The translations under genes were made by a program, and so were the position numbers. Positions 15,379 to 24,470 of a DNA stretch of 64,000 bases are shown piece by piece (position 1 is the first letter of the stretch; each line of letters begins with the position of its first letter). The notes beneath the pieces were generated by a model, which worked only from the letters and a program-made list of their open reading frames with translations, did not search any database and had not been told where the DNA came from. The DNA lies in the NCBI GenBank assembly GCA_018058425.1, contig JAGOZX010000005.1, forward strand, positions 1 to 64,000, given 5' to 3'. The DNA is from Sebaldella sp. (GTDB lineage Bacteria > Fusobacteriota > Fusobacteriia > Fusobacteriales > Leptotrichiaceae).

Positions 15379-17442
15379 ATGTTAAATCACAGAGAATTAG
15401 AATTATTAAGTTTTTTTGTGAAAAATCAGAAGTTTTCTTATGAAGAAATACAGAAAAAATACAAAATTTCAGAAAGGGCAGTTAGATATAATATTGAAAA
15501 TATAAATTATTTTTTAGAAGTATTAAAAATAAAACAAATACAGAAAAAGGATGGTTTCTTATATTTTGATAATACACAAGATATCTCAAGTATATATTCA
15601 TTATTAAGAGAAATTGAAATTTTTTCTCAAGTAGAGAGATTAGGAATACTAAAATTCATAATATGTTTTGATTCAAGCGGATTAAATCTAACTAAAATCT
15701 CTGAAAAATTAGGTGTTTCAAGAACAACTATAAAAAAGGACATGAAGATTTTGAAAAAGGAGTTGATACAAGAAGAGTTAAACATAGTTTATAAAAATAA
15801 TAATGGTTATAAGCTAAAAGGAGAGGCGTATAAAATAGAGTTATTTAAAATAAATGAGTTAAAAAGAAACTTAAATCCAATAATAAAGAATGAAAAAGAC
15901 AGTGCATTCAAAAAGGTAATGATAGAACTTTTTGAGTCATTACTTTTTTTAAAAGACACGAATAATATAAAAAAATTTATTTTAAATATTCAAAATGATT
16001 TAAATATAAGTGTTTCAGATGAAATTTTTGATGTTCTCTACGCGTACCTGATAATTCTAGTTACTAATGAAAGAGATATAGAGGAATTAGAGTTTGAGAC
16101 CACAAATAAAGGATTTTTAGAAGATACAAAAGAATTTATTTGTGTAGAAAAAGAACTTGGGAAAATTTTAGAGTTAGAAAATAGAAAACTATCTAAAGAA
16201 ATCATATTAAAATTAACGGATTTTATTCTAGGTATTACTACAAATAATTTTAATGTATATTATTTGGAAAATTGGATTCATGAAGAGATATTCATAAAAA
16301 AGATGATTAATGAATTTAATAAATATGTAGATATAGATATTTCAAATGATAAGGTGCTTATAGACTGTCTTATATACCACATGAAACCAGCCATATATAG
16401 AATAAAAAATAATGTGAAAGTATCAAATCCAGTTTTTAAAGAATTGATAATAAACAAAGATCCAGTTTTAGAATTAGTGAAAATAGTAATATCGGATATA
16501 GAAAAAATGTTTGGAATAAGTTTTCCAGAAGAAGAATTAGCACTTTTGGCCTTTCATTTTAAAGCCTCTGTGGATAGAAATACATACCAAAATCTAAAAA
16601 GAATACTCTTGGTTTGCGGGTTAGGATATGGGAGTTCAAGGCTTTTGGAACAAAGTATAAAAGAAAACTATAATGTAGACATAGTAGATGTACTTCCTTA
16701 TTACTTGTTAGGAGATGTTTTAAAAAACTATAAAAATATAGATTTAATCTTGACTACTCTGGATATAGAAGAGAAATTTGAAATACCAGTAGTTAAGATA
16801 AATCCCTTATTAAAACAGGAAGATTTTATAGAAATGTCTAAGTATAATATTCCTAAAAATGATAATAAGATATTTTTATCAAAAATTATAGAAATAATAG
16901 ATAAAAACTCTGATATTATTAGCAAAAAAAAATTGATTAATGATATAAAAAAAGAGTTTAAAAATAAGATAATCGATGATATTAACTACAAAGATATTCA
17001 TATAAAAGACTTTATTAATAATCAAAATGTCAGTCTGATTGACAAGGTAAAAGATTGGGAAGAGGCTGTAAGGATTTCTGGCAATTTACTAAAATTAGGA
17101 AAATGTGTGGATGATGGCTATATTGACGAAATGATAGAGCTGGTAAAGAAATATGGTTCATATATTGTGATTGATGATGGAATTGCCTTACCACATGCAG
17201 GTATAAGTAAAAATGTACTGAATACAGGAATTGGTGTATTGGTAGTAAAGGAGGCGGTATTTTTTCCAGATGGTAAGTCAGCAAATATATTTATATCTTT
17301 TTCGAGCAAAGATAACACTTCACATTTGAATATATTAAATGATTTGTTTAATTTTATAACTAAATGTGATTTAAAAAATAAATTGCTGAAAGCAAAAAAT
17401 AAGGAAGAAATAAAAAATTATTTTACAAAAATGAATTTTTAG
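15379..17442 (+). CDS. PRD-containing transcriptional regulator with PTS EIIB- and EIIA-like domains
   Basis: A 687-residue activator of the BglG/MtlR/LicR type. Two helix-turn-helix segments come first (about 1-60, and 85-135 with LGVSRTTIKKDMKILKKE), then two PTS regulatory domains (about 170-390), an EIIB-like domain with CGLGYGSS (Cys413), and a C-terminal EIIA-like domain with the phosphorylatable His606 in ALPHAG. Phosphorylation by PTS components would adjust its activity to sugar flux. AGGTGA at 15368 favours the ATG at 15379; GTG 15370 and ATG 15373 are alternatives. It heads the PTS-transketolase operon: the EIIA gene begins 11 bases after its stop, and its stop codon overlaps that gene's AGGAGG site. 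Confidence 0.92.
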   Translation: MLNHRELELLSFFVKNQKFSYEEIQKKYKISERAVRYNIENINYFLEVLKIKQIQKKDGFLYFDNTQDISSIYSLLREIEIFSQVERLGILKFIICFDSSGLNLTKISEKLGVSRTTIKKDMKILKKELIQEELNIVYKNNNGYKLKGEAYKIELFKINELKRNLNPIIKNEKDSAFKKVMIELFESLLFLKDTNNIKKFILNIQNDLNISVSDEIFDVLYAYLIILVTNERDIEELEFETTNKGFLEDTKEFICVEKELGKILELENRKLSKEIILKLTDFILGITTNNFNVYYLENWIHEEIFIKKMINEFNKYVDIDISNDKVLIDCLIYHMKPAIYRIKNNVKVSNPVFKELIINKDPVLELVKIVISDIEKMFGISFPEEELALLAFHFKASVDRNTYQNLKRILLVCGLGYGSSRLLEQSIKENYNVDIVDVLPYYLLGDVLKNYKNIDLILTTLDIEEKFEIPVVKINPLLKQEDFIEMSKYNIPKNDNKIFLSKIIEIIDKNSDIISKKKLINDIKKEFKNKIIDDINYKDIHIKDFINNQNVSLIDKVKDWEEAVRISGNLLKLGKCVDDGYIDEMIELVKKYGSYIVIDDGIALPHAGISKNVLNTGIGVLVVKEAVFFPDGKSANIFISFSSKDNTSHLNILNDLFNFITKCDLKNKLLKAKNKEEIKNYFTKMNF

Positions 17443-17453
17443 GAGGCATAAAT

Positions 17454-17885
17454 GTGCTAAAAAAGATTTTAGACGACAATATAATAATATTAGAGAGTAT
17501 TGATGATTGGAAGCAATCTATTAAAGCAGCTTCAAAGCCACTTGTAGATAAGAAAAACGTTTTAGAAAAATATGTAGAAATAATGATAAATGATATCGAA
17601 AAATTAGGGTTTTACGTAGTACTTAGAGAAGGTGCAGCAATGCCGCATTCTAGACCAGAAAATGGGGTATTAAAAACATCAATGTCATTATTAAAACTGA
17701 ATAAACCGGTAATGTATGGAGAAAATCCAATATATTTAGTTTTTGTCTTAGCAGCAAAAGACAGTGAAGAACATATAGAGGCGTTAACAAGTTTCTCAGA
17801 ATTATTACAAAATGATGAGGATGTAGAATTACTAATAAAAGCTAACGATATAGATAGTATTAGAAAAATAATTAATAAATATTAG
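17454..17885 (+). CDS. PTS ascorbate/fructose-type EIIA
   Basis: A 143-residue cytosolic EIIA of the mannitol/fructose/ascorbate (UlaC-like) type, with the active His65 in AAMPHSRPE. It would pass phosphate from HPr to the adjacent EIIB. The start is GTG at 17454 (AGGAGG at 17441-17446, 7 bases away). An overlapping ATG at 17452 is in another frame and stops after two codons. It belongs to the operon PRD regulator-EIIA-EIIB-EIIC-transketolase N-transketolase C. The resemblance to ascorbate EIIA reflects protein family, not proof of substrate; no ulaD, E, F or G homologue is present here. Confidence 0.92.
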   Translation: MLKKILDDNIIILESIDDWKQSIKAASKPLVDKKNVLEKYVEIMINDIEKLGFYVVLREGAAMPHSRPENGVLKTSMSLLKLNKPVMYGENPIYLVFVLAAKDSEEHIEALTSFSELLQNDEDVELLIKANDIDSIRKIINKY

Positions 17886-17897
17886 AGGAGGAAAACA

Positions 17898-18167
17898 ATG
17901 AGAATAATGGCAGTATGTGGATCAGGATTAGGAAGCAGCTTTCTTGTGGAAATGAATATAAAGAAAGTATTAGTAAAAATAGGTGTGGAAGCAGAGGTGG
18001 AACATTCAGATTTATCTTCAGCAACACCTGGAACAGCTGATTTATTTGTGATGGGAAAGGATATAGCAGAAAGTGCAAGTGTCCCAGAAGATAAATTAAT
18101 AGTATTAAATAATATTGTAGACATGGTTGAGTTAGAAGAAAAACTAAGAAAATGGTTTGGGAAATAA
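17898..18167 (+). CDS. PTS ascorbate-type EIIB
   Basis: An 89-residue EIIB of the ascorbate/galactitol fold. The phosphocysteine loop is at the N-terminus (VCGSGLGSSF, Cys7). It accepts phosphate from EIIA and donates it to the sugar during transport through the EIIC encoded next. GAGGAG upstream supports the ATG. Spacing is 12 bases from EIIA and 18 bases to EIIC, so translation is probably coupled. Confidence 0.93.
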   Translation: MRIMAVCGSGLGSSFLVEMNIKKVLVKIGVEAEVEHSDLSSATPGTADLFVMGKDIAESASVPEDKLIVLNNIVDMVELEEKLRKWFGK

Positions 18168-18185
18168 AAAATAGGAGGGAAAATT

Positions 18186-19544
18186 ATGGATGGATTATTA
18201 ATGTTTGTATTTGATATATTAAAAGTACCATCGGTTTTAGTTGGATTAATGGCATTTATTGGACTGGTAGCACAAAAAAAACCAGTAACAGATGTAGTAA
18301 AAGGGACAATAAAGACAATATTAGGGTTTATAGTTTTAGGTGGTGGAGCTGGAGTTTTAGTAGGCTCGTTAGACCCACTTGGAAAAATGTTTGAACATGC
18401 TTTTCATATTCAGGGAATAATTCCTAATAATGAAGCTATAGTCTCGATAGCATTAGGTAAATATGGAGCTATAACAGCTTATATAATGGCGTTTGGAATG
18501 CTTTTTAATATTTTAATAGCAAGATTTACTAGATTAAAATATATATTTTTAACAGGGCATCATACACTATATATGGCATGTATGATAGCGATAATACTAC
18601 AAGTGGGCGGTTTTCAAGGAATACAATTAGTACTAGTAGGATCGATCTTTTTAGGATTAGTAATGGCAATTTTTCCAGCAATGGCTCAAAGACATATGAG
18701 AAGAATAACTGGAAATGATGATATAGCTTTTGGACACTTTGGTACATTAGGATATGTATTATCTGGTTTTGTGGGAGAAGCAGTAGGAAAAGGATCAAAA
18801 TCAACAGAAGATATGAATCTTCCAAAAAATTTAAGTTTTTTAAGAGACAGTTCTATCTCTATATCTTTAACAATGATGATAATATACATAATATTAGCAG
18901 TATTATCTGGAAAAGAATTTGTCCAAACTAATTTAAGTAACGGAGATAATTATTTAGTTTACTCTATTATTCAGGCAATAACATTTGCAGCAGGTGTATT
19001 TATTATACTTTCTGGGGTTAGATTAATTTTAGCAGAAATAGTACCGGCATTTAAAGGGTTTTCGGAAAAAATAGTACCAGCAGCAAAACCTGCATTAGAT
19101 TGTCCAGTAGTATTTCCATATGCACCAAATGCCGTTTTAATAGGTTTCTTATTTAGCTTTTTAGGAGGGATAGTAGGATTAGTAATATTAGGACAGCTAA
19201 ACTTAGTACTTATATTACCAGGAGTAGTGCCACATTTCTTTACAGGAGCTACAGCAGGAGTATTTGGAAATGCTACAGGTGGAAAAAGAGGAGCAATGCT
19301 TGGGGCATTTGCAAATGGATTGTTAATAACTTTTTTACCAGTACTTCTTCTTCCAGTTTTGGGATCATTAGGCTTTGCAAATACGACTTTTTCAGATTCA
19401 GACTTTGGATTAGTAGGGATAATTTTAGGAAACATGTCAAAATATATGGATAAAAATATGATAACAGCTATTGCAGTGGGAATATTAGTAGTTTTAGTGG
19501 CATTTAATTTTTTACCAGGAAAAAAATCAAAAAAAACAGTATAA
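18186..19544 (+). CDS. PTS ascorbate-type transporter subunit EIIC
   Basis: A 452-residue membrane protein of the UlaA/SgaT family with about 11 hydrophobic segments. It shows conserved glycine-rich loops typical of this family (GGGAGVLVGSLDPLGKMF, TGHHTLYMA, FFTGATAGVFGNATGG). It transports a sugar or sugar acid and, with the upstream EIIB, phosphorylates it. The true UlaA substrate is L-ascorbate, but downstream transketolase genes in place of ascorbate-6-phosphate lactonase suggest another substrate such as a ketose. AGGAGGG precedes the ATG. Confidence 0.93.
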   Translation: MDGLLMFVFDILKVPSVLVGLMAFIGLVAQKKPVTDVVKGTIKTILGFIVLGGGAGVLVGSLDPLGKMFEHAFHIQGIIPNNEAIVSIALGKYGAITAYIMAFGMLFNILIARFTRLKYIFLTGHHTLYMACMIAIILQVGGFQGIQLVLVGSIFLGLVMAIFPAMAQRHMRRITGNDDIAFGHFGTLGYVLSGFVGEAVGKGSKSTEDMNLPKNLSFLRDSSISISLTMMIIYIILAVLSGKEFVQTNLSNGDNYLVYSIIQAITFAAGVFIILSGVRLILAEIVPAFKGFSEKIVPAAKPALDCPVVFPYAPNAVLIGFLFSFLGGIVGLVILGQLNLVLILPGVVPHFFTGATAGVFGNATGGKRGAMLGAFANGLLITFLPVLLLPVLGSLGFANTTFSDSDFGLVGIILGNMSKYMDKNMITAIAVGILVVLVAFNFLPGKKSKKTV

Positions 19545-19563
19545 AAATAGTAAGGAGGAACAA

Positions 19564-20397
19564 ATGGAAAATTATAAAGAAATCAAAAAATTAGCAAAAA
19601 GAATTAGGCTTGATGTACTAAAAATGTTAGTTAATCTTGGATTTGGACATTTTGGAGGAAGTCTTTCAGTAGTAGAAACATTAGCAGTATTATATGGAGC
19701 TGTGATGAAAGTAGATCCTAAAAACCCAGACTGGGAAGGCAGAGATTATATGGTGTTATCAAAGGGGCATGCAGGACCTGCACTATATTCAACTTTAGCT
19801 ATAAAAGGATTTTTTGAAGAAGCCGAATTAATGACTTTAAATATAAATGGAACTCATTTACCAAGTCATCCAGACAGACTTTTAACAAAGGGTGTTGACG
19901 CTACTACAGGATCATTGGGGCAAGGAATATCGATAGCAGCTGGAATAGCTTTAGCTGAAAGATTATCAGGGAAAGAAAATAGGGTTTTTTCAATAGTTGG
20001 AGATGGTGAATTAAATGAAGGTCAGTGTTGGGAGGCATTTCAGTTTATTGCACATCACAATTTAAATAATTTAGTAACATTTGTAGACTATAATAAACAG
20101 CAATTAGATGGGACTTTAGAAGAAATAATAAGACCATTTTCATTTGTGGAAAAATTTAATGCATTTGGTTTTGAAGCAGTACAAGTAAAAGGGGATGACA
20201 TAGAAGGAATATATAATCTTTTAAAAGATAAAAGAAATGAGAGCCAAAAGCCTTTAGTAGTAATTTTAGATAGTAAAAAAGGACAGGGAGTAAAGTATAT
20301 AGAAGATTTAAAAAATTCTCATCATTTAAGATTAACTGATGAAATAAAAATTGAAATAGAGAAAGCGATTATCGAGATAGAAAAGGAGGCAGAATAA
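19564..20397 (+). CDS. transketolase N-terminal (ThDP-binding) subunit
   Basis: A 277-residue protein equal to the N-terminal third of a classical transketolase. It contains the thiamine-diphosphate/Mg motif GDGELNEGQ...N (about 144-175), the FGHFGGSLS and SKGHAGPALY loops, and THLPSHPD. It would pair with the product of the next gene, whose start codon overlaps its stop (TAATG at 20395), to form a split transketolase that moves two-carbon units between sugar phosphates. Placed after a PTS, it probably acts on the phosphorylated sugar or a close derivative. AAGGAGG precedes the ATG. Confidence 0.95.
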   Translation: MENYKEIKKLAKRIRLDVLKMLVNLGFGHFGGSLSVVETLAVLYGAVMKVDPKNPDWEGRDYMVLSKGHAGPALYSTLAIKGFFEEAELMTLNINGTHLPSHPDRLLTKGVDATTGSLGQGISIAAGIALAERLSGKENRVFSIVGDGELNEGQCWEAFQFIAHHNLNNLVTFVDYNKQQLDGTLEEIIRPFSFVEKFNAFGFEAVQVKGDDIEGIYNLLKDKRNESQKPLVVILDSKKGQGVKYIEDLKNSHHLRLTDEIKIEIEKAIIEIEKEAE

Positions 20398-21353
20398 TGT
20401 ATAAGGTGTCAAAGGAAAGAAAAAAAGATGAATTAGAAATGAGAAAGGTTTATTCTGCTACTCTGAAAGAACTAATGGATAAAGATGAAAGAATAATAGC
20501 TTTAGAAGCTGATCTAATGAGTTCGATGACAATGGATGTACTTCAAAAAGAATTACCAAACAGAGTAATAAATTGTGGTATTATGGAAGCTAATATTATA
20601 GGAATGGCTGGAGGTCTGTCTATAGCGGGGAAAATACCTTTTGTTCATACATTTACAGCATTTGCAAGTCGTAGATGTTTTGATCAATTATTTATGTCAG
20701 TGTCTTATCAAAAGAATAATGTGAAAGTAATAGCCTCAGATGCAGGAGTGACAGCTGTTCATAATGGGGGTACACATATGTCTTTTGAAGATATGGGTAT
20801 AGTTAGAGGTCTCGCAGGTTCTATAGTTTTAGAGGTTACAGATGCTGTAATGTTTGCAAATGTAATTAAACAAATAGCTGAAAAATATGGTTTCTATTGG
20901 GTTAGAACTATGAGAAAAAATGCTGAAAAAATATACGAAGATGGTTCTACATTTGAAATAGGAAAAGGAAATATATTAAGAGATGGGAAGGATATAACTT
21001 TAATTGCTAATGGGATTATGGTATCAGAAGCATTAAAGGCAGCTGATAAGTTAGAAAAAGATGGTCATAGTGTTGCTGTTATAGATATGTTTACCTTAAA
21101 ACCTATAGATAAAGATCTTATAATTAAGTATGCTAAGCAGACAGGCAAAATAGTAACATGTGAAAATCATAGTATACATAATGGATTAGGTTCGGCTGTA
21201 GCGGAAGTTTTATCAGAAAATTATCCTGTGAAAATGAAAAGAGTTGGAATAAATGAAAGATATGGACAAGTAGGAACATTAGATTTTTTAATGAAAGAAT
21301 ATGGACTTACATCTGATAATATATACGAAGAGGCTAAAAAGCTGCTTGGGTAG
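20397..21353 (+). CDS. transketolase C-terminal subunit
   Basis: A 318-residue protein containing the pyrimidine-binding domain (about 15-180; the ThDP-activating Glu is in CGIMEANIIGMAGG, followed by PFVHTFTAFASRRCFDQ) and the C-terminal transketolase domain (about 190-315; IDMFTLKPIDKDLI). It overlaps the N-terminal subunit gene by one base, indicating translational coupling and 1:1 expression. It ends the operon before a strong terminator. Similar split transketolases are known in pentose and apiose breakdown (apulose-4-phosphate transketolase) and in PTS-linked clusters of enterobacteria; which reaction applies here is not determined by sequence. Confidence 0.95.
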   Translation: MYKVSKERKKDELEMRKVYSATLKELMDKDERIIALEADLMSSMTMDVLQKELPNRVINCGIMEANIIGMAGGLSIAGKIPFVHTFTAFASRRCFDQLFMSVSYQKNNVKVIASDAGVTAVHNGGTHMSFEDMGIVRGLAGSIVLEVTDAVMFANVIKQIAEKYGFYWVRTMRKNAEKIYEDGSTFEIGKGNILRDGKDITLIANGIMVSEALKAADKLEKDGHSVAVIDMFTLKPIDKDLIIKYAKQTGKIVTCENHSIHNGLGSAVAEVLSENYPVKMKRVGINERYGQVGTLDFLMKEYGLTSDNIYEEAKKLLG

Positions 21354-21393
21354 AAAAGTTTGAAAAGTAATGATATAAAATATGGAGTTAAAC

Positions 21394-21430
21394 AAAAGTG
21401 CAGTCAAGTGCTATATGACTGCACTTTTTG
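21394..21430 (+). terminator. intrinsic terminator of the PTS-transketolase operon
   Basis: Perfect 13-bp stem AAAAGTGCAGTCA / TGACTGCACTTTT (21394-21406, 21416-21428) with a 9-base loop and T-run. Confidence 0.95.
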
Positions 21431-21525
21431 GCAGTAGAATTTAAAATATACTTTAAGGTTACCTTGAATTATTACAGGAGTTATGCTAAATTATAAAAAG
21501 ATAGAACTTTTTTAAAGGAGGAATT

Positions 21526-22263
21526 TTGGATTATAAAAAGGAAGATATTATAAAACGAGTAAAAGAGTTTATGGAAAAAAATGGAAGAAAACCTATGAAG
21601 TCAGAATTTAATATGAAGCATAATTTACCCTCTCCTAGAACAGTAAGAAATTATTTCGGGACTACAGTGGAGTTATTTCGAGAATGTGGCCTTGATGAGC
21701 CATTAACAATAAAAGAAATTACAAAAGAGGACGTAATACGGTTAATACAAGAGTATCATAAAAAGAATGGGAGCTTACCAAAAAAGGCAGATTTTATAAT
21801 AAAAAATCAGCTTCCAACAATAGATCAAATAAAATTATATTTTAAAGGAATAAGAGATGCAGAAAATGCTGCTGGATTTAAAGTGGGAGAGAAGAAAAAG
21901 ATATATACAAAAATAGAAGTAATAGAGGCAATTAAAAATTTTTATAAAGAAAAAGAAAGACTACCATTGAAAGAGGAGATCAAAGCAGAAAATGGCTTTC
22001 CATCAATAAATAAGGTAAGAGCATTATTTGGAACTTTAAGAAATGCAAAAGAAGAAGCAGGCTTTGAAACAACTGGTAAAAAATCTACAGAAAATAATGG
22101 ATATGAAATAAAAGAGTTACTGCTAAATAAATACAAGGAAAATGGAAGAAGGCTTAAGGCAAGTGAGATAGATGCTGATGAAGACTTGCCAAACTATGCT
22201 ACAACTTGTAATATAATGGAAGCTCAGTCTTATGATGAGCTATGGAAAAAAATTGGAAAGTAG
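21526..22263 (+). CDS. homing-endonuclease-associated repeat (HEAR/HNH_repeat) protein
   Basis: A 245-residue basic cytosolic protein made almost entirely of four tandem units of about 55 residues. Each has the pattern EDII-hydrophobic-KEF-KNG-P-K-EF-LPS--T---FG------ECG. They start near residues 6, 65, 126 and 185; the last is degenerate. This is the repeat found beside HNH or LAGLIDADG homing endonucleases and in stand-alone DNA-binding proteins. No nuclease motif is present. The start is TTG at 21526, 4 bases after AAAGGAGG, so expression may be low. No neighbour is functionally linked. A DNA-binding or regulatory role is inferred. Confidence 0.8.
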   Translation: MDYKKEDIIKRVKEFMEKNGRKPMKSEFNMKHNLPSPRTVRNYFGTTVELFRECGLDEPLTIKEITKEDVIRLIQEYHKKNGSLPKKADFIIKNQLPTIDQIKLYFKGIRDAENAAGFKVGEKKKIYTKIEVIEAIKNFYKEKERLPLKEEIKAENGFPSINKVRALFGTLRNAKEEAGFETTGKKSTENNGYEIKELLLNKYKENGRRLKASEIDADEDLPNYATTCNIMEAQSYDELWKKIGK

Positions 22264-22376
22264 AGGGTTTCTACAACTTGCATAAAAGAATGAGTAATGA
22301 TTAATTACTCAGAAAATAATACAGTGAAAACCACTTAAGGTATTCTAAATCATTTGATTTTAGAATAGCTTTGAAT

Positions 22377-22420
22377 AAAAAAATGCTCTCTAGCTTATAT
22401 TTGCTATTGAGCATTTTAAT
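22377..22420 (-). terminator. terminator of the EamA gene (probably bidirectional)
   Basis: AAATGCTC / GAGCATTT stem with inner TAGC / GCTA pairs. On the minus strand it is followed by a seven-base T-run. A second inverted repeat, TATTCTAAA / TTTAGAATA at 22341-22367, lies beside it. Confidence 0.75.
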
Positions 22421-22429
22421 TTTTACTTA

Positions 22430-23329
22430 TTATCTACTCTTCCTAGAATTTAAACTTAACAATAAAATCATTACAATAATAAGAAAAGCACCGACAAACT
22501 GATAAAATCCAAATTCTGTGTGGAGCCATAAAATAGCTGCTATCAATGAAGCTAATGGTTCACTACAACTTAAAAGAGAGGCCTCTTTTGGATTTATATA
22601 ACGTAAACTTTCTATAAAGAAGTAAAATGGAACTAGTGTTCCTAAAATTATTATAAATATCATAGAAAGTATAACATCTGTTTTTTTAAACTCTTCTAAA
22701 ACATTCCAATCAGGAACAAAAAAGGCAAGAATAATTCCACCTATAATCATACTCCATCCTATTATTATAGATGATGGCCATTTAAGAAGCTTTTTTACAT
22801 ATACAGTATAAAATGCTAATGCAAACGCTGAGGAAACACCCCAAAAAAGAGCTGCATGAGATATAGTAAGAGTTTTTGTATTTCCATTAGTAAGTAGTAA
22901 AAAAGTACCAGTTAATGCAAGAAAAAGAGCTCCGATCTCTGATAATTTAATTTTTTGTTTTAACCTAATAATGTAAAAAATAATTACAATAATTGGAGCT
23001 AAATATTGTAGTAAAGTAGCAATAGCAGCATTACTAGCAGCTATTGCAGTAAAGTAAGTGAATTGAACACCAAGCATACCAAAAATTGAGTAAATTATAA
23101 TATTAATACAAGAATTTTTATCTTTTAAAATATCTATGACTTTCTTTTTATGTCCTTTATATATGGAGATAAGAATTAATAAAACTCCAGCAGTAAACAT
23201 ACGTATAGAAACTACACATGCTACAGAAATAGTTGATACACTAAATAAATACTGAGAAACTGTTCCAGAAATCCCCCATAAAATGGCACTGATAACTACC
23301 ATAAAGATGCCTAACCATCTGTTTTTCAT
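22430..23329 (-). CDS. EamA/DMT-family transporter
   Basis: A 299-residue protein with ten hydrophobic membrane segments arranged as two EamA repeats. The second repeat ends with the family's typical YINPKEASLLSCSEPLASLIAAILWLHTEF. Such transporters export amino acids or other metabolites. GGAGG precedes the ATG. It lies 100 bases downstream of ada on the same strand and may be co-transcribed, but no functional link is expected. The substrate cannot be predicted. Confidence 0.9.
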   Translation of the reverse strand: MKNRWLGIFMVVISAILWGISGTVSQYLFSVSTISVACVVSIRMFTAGVLLILISIYKGHKKKVIDILKDKNSCINIIIYSIFGMLGVQFTYFTAIAASNAAIATLLQYLAPIIVIIFYIIRLKQKIKLSEIGALFLALTGTFLLLTNGNTKTLTISHAALFWGVSSAFALAFYTVYVKKLLKWPSSIIIGWSMIIGGIILAFFVPDWNVLEEFKKTDVILSMIFIIILGTLVPFYFFIESLRYINPKEASLLSCSEPLASLIAAILWLHTEFGFYQFVGAFLIIVMILLLSLNSRKSR

Positions 23330-23429
23330 TGTTCCTCCAAAAAAATTAATTATTATGTACGAAATTACTATATAAATGTAACATAAGTTTTATGAAATAA
23401 CAAATGATTTTTAACTCTTTTATTTAAAA

Positions 23430-24470
23430 CTACATATTTTCTTTTTCAAAATCTAAAAGCCATTGCTTTCTCCAAAGACCACCAGCATAGCCTACAAGCT
23501 TTCCATCCTCTCCAATTACTCTGTGACAAGGGATAATAATAGCAATTCTATTCATTCCATTAGCTTTAGCAACAGCTCGTATAGCTTTTGGGTTATTTAC
23601 AGCAATAGCTTGTTTTTTATAGCTACGTGTTTCTCCATATGGAATAGTTTGTAGTTGTCCCCAAACTATATTTTGAAATTCAGTTCCAGGAGTGTCTAAT
23701 GGCAGATCAAATTTTTTTCTTTTTCCTTCAAAATATTCAGCTACTTGTTTTTGAAGAATTTCAAAATGCTGATTTTCACCATATATAATTTCAGCATTTA
23801 AGCGTTTTTTCAAATCCTTAAACTCTGTTTCTAGCATTCTGCGTTCAGTAAATTCCAAAAGGCAAATGCCCTTATTTGTAGCACAGGCAACCATTGGGCC
23901 TAGTGGAGTGGTGAACCTAGTGATATTTATTATATTATTATGTGTAGTATTAGATGGACTATCACCTATAATGTTTTTAAATGCACTGGTAAATCCGCTT
24001 AGTGAATTATAACCATTATCAAATGCAGAATTTATTACCTTATCTCCATTTATGAGCTGGTGAAATGCACCATTAATTCTAAGCATTCTTTGGTAACCCT
24101 GAAAAGTTATTCCATGATTGGCTTTAAACCATCTTCTTACTTTATTTGGTTCAATATTCATTTTTACTAGATCATAATCTTTTATTTTTTCATCAGGATT
24201 TGTTTGTAATTTATCTAAAAGAATTTTTATATATTGAGGTGTAGAACCAAGATGTTCTAGTGGGTTACAAACTTTACATGGTCTATAGCCATGTAAAATA
24301 GCATCATTAGTAGATGAAAAGAATTCTACATTTTCTTTTTTTGGTTTTTTAGAAGTACATGTAGGGCGGCAAAAAATACCAGTTGTTTTTACACCAACAA
24401 TAAAGCTTCCCTCATATGTACTATCTTTATGGATTAAGGCATTATACATTTCGTCAAATTCTAATTTCAT
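23430..24470 (-). CDS. ada: Ada: methylphosphotriester-responsive regulator and O6-methylguanine-DNA methyltransferase
   Basis: A 346-residue protein with complete Ada architecture. The zinc-binding methyl-acceptor domain (1-75) has Cys34, Cys38, Cys65 and Cys68 in GIFCRPTC and YRPCKVC; an AraC-type helix-turn-helix follows (about 80-170); the C-terminal O6-methylguanine methyltransferase (about 180-346) has the acceptor Cys315 in IIPCHRV. It repairs alkylated DNA by suicide methyl transfer and, once methylated at the N-terminal cysteine, activates its regulon. AAGGAG lies upstream of the ATG. No alkA, alkB or ogt lies nearby. Confidence 0.95.
   Translation of the reverse strand: MKLEFDEMYNALIHKDSTYEGSFIVGVKTTGIFCRPTCTSKKPKKENVEFFSSTNDAILHGYRPCKVCNPLEHLGSTPQYIKILLDKLQTNPDEKIKDYDLVKMNIEPNKVRRWFKANHGITFQGYQRMLRINGAFHQLINGDKVINSAFDNGYNSLSGFTSAFKNIIGDSPSNTTHNNIINITRFTTPLGPMVACATNKGICLLEFTERRMLETEFKDLKKRLNAEIIYGENQHFEILQKQVAEYFEGKRKKFDLPLDTPGTEFQNIVWGQLQTIPYGETRSYKKQAIAVNNPKAIRAVAKANGMNRIAIIIPCHRVIGEDGKLVGYAGGLWRKQWLLDFEKENM

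Noticed and set aside
15333-15450. TTG-started leader peptide before the PRD regulator
   Set aside because: AAAGGAAG lies upstream, but the frame runs into the regulator gene out of phase without features of a regulatory peptide, and PRD regulators with PTS domains act at DNA rather than by leader attenuation.
17454-18167. Assignment of the PTS as a true L-ascorbate system (ulaABC)
   Set aside because: Protein family matches, but the ascorbate-6-phosphate catabolic genes are missing and transketolase subunits take their place, so the substrate name is not justified.
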